NCBI GenBank assembly: GCA_002306745.1
Contig: DBSW01000053.1
Span: 1-6,887, forward strand
Length of the DNA: 6,887 nucleotides
Direction of reading: 5' to 3'
Origin: Dehalococcoidia bacterium UBA1332
GTDB lineage: Bacteria; Chloroflexota; Dehalococcoidia; Lucifugimonadales; Lucifugimonadaceae
Of the stretch, positions 4,383 through 6,887 are shown one piece after another; positions within the stretch are counted from its first letter, which is position 1; every line of letters begins with the position of its first letter. The notes beneath the pieces were generated by a model. That model worked only from the letters and a program-made list of their open reading frames with translations, had not been told where the DNA came from and made no database searches. Position numbers and translations under genes: made by a program.

Positions 4383-6887
4383 CTAAATGTATTGAACTCG
4401 AATATCACTCATTACATCGGTTTTTACAGATTCTAAGTCTTGGACGCAATATTCAAACGCGGTGTTATTAACTCCGCCGGTAGCAAAAACTAACACGGCA
4501 TCCCGCACCTTCATACCCAGTTTCTCCAATGCCACAGCGTAGCCCGCGAGTTGAGGCTCATACCCCTTGGCGCGTTCTTGAAGTATTTCACCCTCTACCT
4601 GATCTGTTTTATAGTCAACGATGGTCACCGTGCCGTCGTCATTTTGAATGATCAGATCGATCGAACCTTCGATTTCCATTCCCTCCGAAACCTCAGCAGC
4701 AACCCACACCTCGCGCAAGGTATTTTGTTTTGTTGCCATCGCAATTCTCGGACTCGCCAAGGTATTTCGCACACTCTTGGCAATTTCCTCTTCATTGCCT
4801 GTCACTTCATGGGCCGCCGCAGAGGAACGAACCAAGTCATCCAAATTTGCAAGATCATCAAAATCGACATCCTGCAATATGGCGTGTACAGCCGAACCAA
4901 ATTTAGTGCCACCACGACCGCGTCGAGAGGTATCGTGTTCGGTAGACTCCATGTTGTCTTCAGGTTTTGGTTGGCTGAACATCGAGTGGTCAGCAAGTTG
5001 GGAAGGTGTGATGTATCCTCGCTCGGCCGCCGAAGTTAATGTGCGGGTAATTTGCTCAATCCATTTACTGCGATCGTCTAAAGAAACGTTTTGAACTAGA
5101 TCGGAATGGCTGGCAGCGTCAACGTCCACACGGAGGTCTGAAGCCTGCTCAATATCGAATATCTCTGACTGACCAGCAGATTCGTCTAGCTCATCTATCT
5201 TGGCCGCAAGGGAGGACTTATCTGTGGCCGACCGATGAACGCTAACGACAAGATGCTCTCGGGCTCGAGTAGCTGCCACATAGGCAAGTCTAACCAACTC
5301 TGCAGCTTCACTTTCTTTTTCCTCGCCCGATCTCTCAGCGTAGTCAATTGTCGACAAGCCGAGTTTTGAAGGTCCTAACTTGACCGAAATGACCGCGTTA
5401 CCATTTTCCTCTTTAGTAATCGATGCACCCTTCGGTCCAGTGGCATTTACTTGCATGCCCATCAACGCTACGATCGGAAACTCTAACCCCTTAGCAGCGT
5501 GAATTGTCATCACTCTCACCGCGTTTTTTTCACTGCTGGCGAGCACTCCCTCGGCAACACGAACTCTTGCGGCAGATTGGCGAGATATCCAGCGCACAAC
5601 CTCACGGAGCGAACCCATCCCCGAACCTTGAAGAGATCGACTCATCTCGATTAGCAAGTCGATGAGTCGTTCGCTGTCACCTTCAGGGTTCAACAGTGCC
5701 GCAACTTCACGAAGACGACGCTCACGAACAAATTGTTCAATCAAATAAGGGGTTGATATATGTTGTCTACGCTCATGAAATCCAGACAATCCTAGTAACC
5801 CAGCGGCCACTCTCCATGTCCGTGTTCCCTCAACAAACTCGTCGAGAGCAAAAGTTTCACGTGCATACTCGAATTTCCGACCAGACTCCGCCCACTCGTA
5901 TAGATCCTGATCCGAACATCCCCATGCAATTGATTTCAACGCGGCCACAATTGCAACCTGATCAGTTGGATCGTCTATAGCTGCAAGATTATTACCAATC
6001 TCGTGTATCGTCTGCGTTTCAAAAATACGAGTTTGCCCTTCGAGTACATATGGAACACCATTAGAGAAAAATGCATCTTCAAGCATGCCCAACCCAGTTC
6101 GCCGAGGCATTAGCACGCATAGATCCCCGTAATTAGATGGACGTAACTCACCTACCCCATCAGGCAACGACCATTCTCCAGCCCCGACACTTAACGCTAA
6201 TTTCGCAAGATCCTCTGCCTCTGCAGCTCGTGCAACATCCACGCTACCGTCAGCTGGACCTCCTGCAATCATCACCCTTGGCTTTTCAGAGTCAGGGTAA
6301 TATTCGTGGCCAGGTTCAAGAGAAACATATTCTGCCTGATTTGGGTTCCTGGTTGCGCCATCTGATCCATTCATCCAAGGCTCAAAAATCGAGTTAACCC
6401 AACTCAGAATGCCAGGAGCAGAGCGAAAGTTCTTGCTCAATGACAACTCGGTCGCTTCTAGTGATCGAAGCAAACCTTGTAACTGGGTGAAATCAGCCCT
6501 GCGGAATCGATATATAGATTGCTTCCCATCGCCTACAACAAATAAAGCTCCGGGTGTAGGAGTAGCACTTGTTTTCGAGTCGCTATGACGGTCTGCAAGT
6601 CGCATTGCCAACTTGAGTTGCAGAGGATCAGTATCTTGAAATTCATCGATCAAGATATGTGTATATCTCTCCTGGAAATATTTCAATGCCTCATCGTCTG
6701 TATCAAGTAATTCACTTGAAAGGACAAGTAGGTCCTGAAACTCAAGCATGCCTTCAGTTCGTCGCTTGGCAGCGTAACCGCGCACCATTCTCAAAACTGC
6801 ATTCACCAATGGAACAACGGTCTTCTTACCAAGGGACTTACGACCATTTTCAAGCGTCCTGCGGGCGGCTTTCAGTAGATCTCTCAC
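4383..6887 (-). CDS. RecB/AddA-type UvrD-family helicase-nuclease, N-terminus outside the window
   Basis: 834 visible residues of a superfamily 1A DNA helicase fused to a nuclease, the architecture of AddA and RecB, which resect double-strand breaks for RecA-dependent repair. Motifs in order: II, DEFQDTDPLQ at 81-90 (Walker B); III, VGDGKQSIYRFR at 118-129; IV, NFRS at 153-156; V, VMTIHAAKGLEF at 459-470; VI, AYVAATRARE at 535-544. The C-terminal PD-(D/E)XK nuclease shows H668 (SAVH), D744 (GSIDL), D758-Y759-K760 (VDYKTD) and Q779/Y783 (QLAGY), a complete active site. The ATPase Walker A motif, motif Ia and their domain are absent because the gene runs off the right edge; AddA/RecB proteins usually have about 1,100-1,200 residues, so roughly 300 are missing. 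The GTG codon at the very edge is internal and not a start. VGDxKQSIYRFR and the DEFQDT form look more AddA-like than RecB-like. The partner subunit (AddB-like or RecC-like) is not in view and may lie upstream. It stops with TAG at 4385-4383. Confidence 0.93.
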   Translation of the reverse strand: MRDLLKAARRTLENGRKSLGKKTVVPLVNAVLRMVRGYAAKRRTEGMLEFQDLLVLSSELLDTDDEALKYFQERYTHILIDEFQDTDPLQLKLAMRLADRHSDSKTSATPTPGALFVVGDGKQSIYRFRRADFTQLQGLLRSLEATELSLSKNFRSAPGILSWVNSIFEPWMNGSDGATRNPNQAEYVSLEPGHEYYPDSEKPRVMIAGGPADGSVDVARAAEAEDLAKLALSVGAGEWSLPDGVGELRPSNYGDLCVLMPRRTGLGMLEDAFFSNGVPYVLEGQTRIFETQTIHEIGNNLAAIDDPTDQVAIVAALKSIAWGCSDQDLYEWAESGRKFEYARETFALDEFVEGTRTWRVAAGLLGLSGFHERRQHISTPYLIEQFVRERRLREVAALLNPEGDSERLIDLLIEMSRSLQGSGMGSLREVVRWISRQSAARVRVAEGVLASSEKNAVRVMTIHAAKGLEFPIVALMGMQVNATGPKGASITKEENGNAVISVKLGPSKLGLSTIDYAERSGEEKESEAAELVRLAYVAATRAREHLVVSVHRSATDKSSLAAKIDELDESAGQSEIFDIEQASDLRVDVDAASHSDLVQNVSLDDRSKWIEQITRTLTSAAERGYITPSQLADHSMFSQPKPEDNMESTEHDTSRRGRGGTKFGSAVHAILQDVDFDDLANLDDLVRSSAAAHEVTGNEEEIAKSVRNTLASPRIAMATKQNTLREVWVAAEVSEGMEIEGSIDLIIQNDDGTVTIVDYKTDQVEGEILQERAKGYEPQLAGYAVALEKLGMKVRDAVLVFATGGVNNTAFEYCVQDLESVKTDVMSDIRVQYI

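Noticed and set aside
4551..5094. Long plus-strand open frames (up to 162 codons) opposite the helicase-nuclease gene
   Set aside because: They lie antisense to the nuclease domain with its clear motifs, have no ribosome binding site or recognisable domain, and show low-complexity antisense-type composition.
6885..6887. GTG at the right edge as the start codon of the helicase-nuclease
   Set aside because: Helicase motif I (Walker A) and Ia are missing from the frame, so the true start must lie beyond the window; the GTG is an internal Val codon.
4297..6887. A defence system built around the helicase-nuclease
   Set aside because: The architecture is that of the housekeeping AddA/RecB repair enzymes, and no accompanying defence gene is visible; the neighbours are metabolic enzymes.

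Overview
All of the coding content is on the minus strand. In transcription order, from the right edge to the left, there are six genes: a RecB/AddA-type helicase-nuclease (5' end outside the window), two tandem short-chain dehydrogenases (SDRs), an ADP-ribose-pyrophosphatase-like NUDIX hydrolase, an M20 family metallohydrolase, and an RraA-like / HMG-aldolase-like protein (3' end outside the window). I saw no RNA gene, mobile element, CRISPR array or integration site.

Layout. 6887-4383 encodes 834 residues of the helicase-nuclease, with helicase motifs II to VI and a C-terminal PD-(D/E)XK nuclease domain. The Walker A region lies beyond the right edge. An 86-bp gap follows. Positions 4296 to 676 are a tightly packed set: SDR-2, 19 bp, SDR-1, 23 bp, NUDIX, 0 bp, M20. 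The NUDIX stop codon TAA is directly followed by the TTG start codon of the M20 gene, in the same frame. A 103-bp gap (573-675) separates M20 from the RraA-like gene. That gap holds a 13-bp palindrome and two imperfect copies of a 16-17 bp direct repeat.

How the genes may work together. The four-gene core plus the RraA-like gene looks like a small catabolic or cofactor-linked operon: two NAD(P)-dependent oxidoreductases, a hydrolase for nucleoside-diphosphate-type compounds, a metal-dependent amide/peptide hydrolase, and an oxo-acid aldolase/decarboxylase-like enzyme. The substrate cannot be read from the sequence. The helicase-nuclease is a DNA repair gene and is probably a neighbour by position only.

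Organism. This is a bacterium with moderate GC (below 50% by eye), compact gene spacing, AGG/GGAG-type ribosome binding sites at some genes and none obvious at others, and a TTG start. The mix of SDRs, RraA-like and M20 proteins resembles uncultured, possibly marine, heterotrophs such as SAR202-type Chloroflexota or marine Actinobacteriota. That placement is a low-confidence inference. I found no convincing evidence of a novel system. The oddities worth checking are the NUDIX/M20 junction, the missing catalytic Asn in both SDRs, the possible coding tail after the helicase-nuclease stop, and the repeats ahead of the RraA-like gene.
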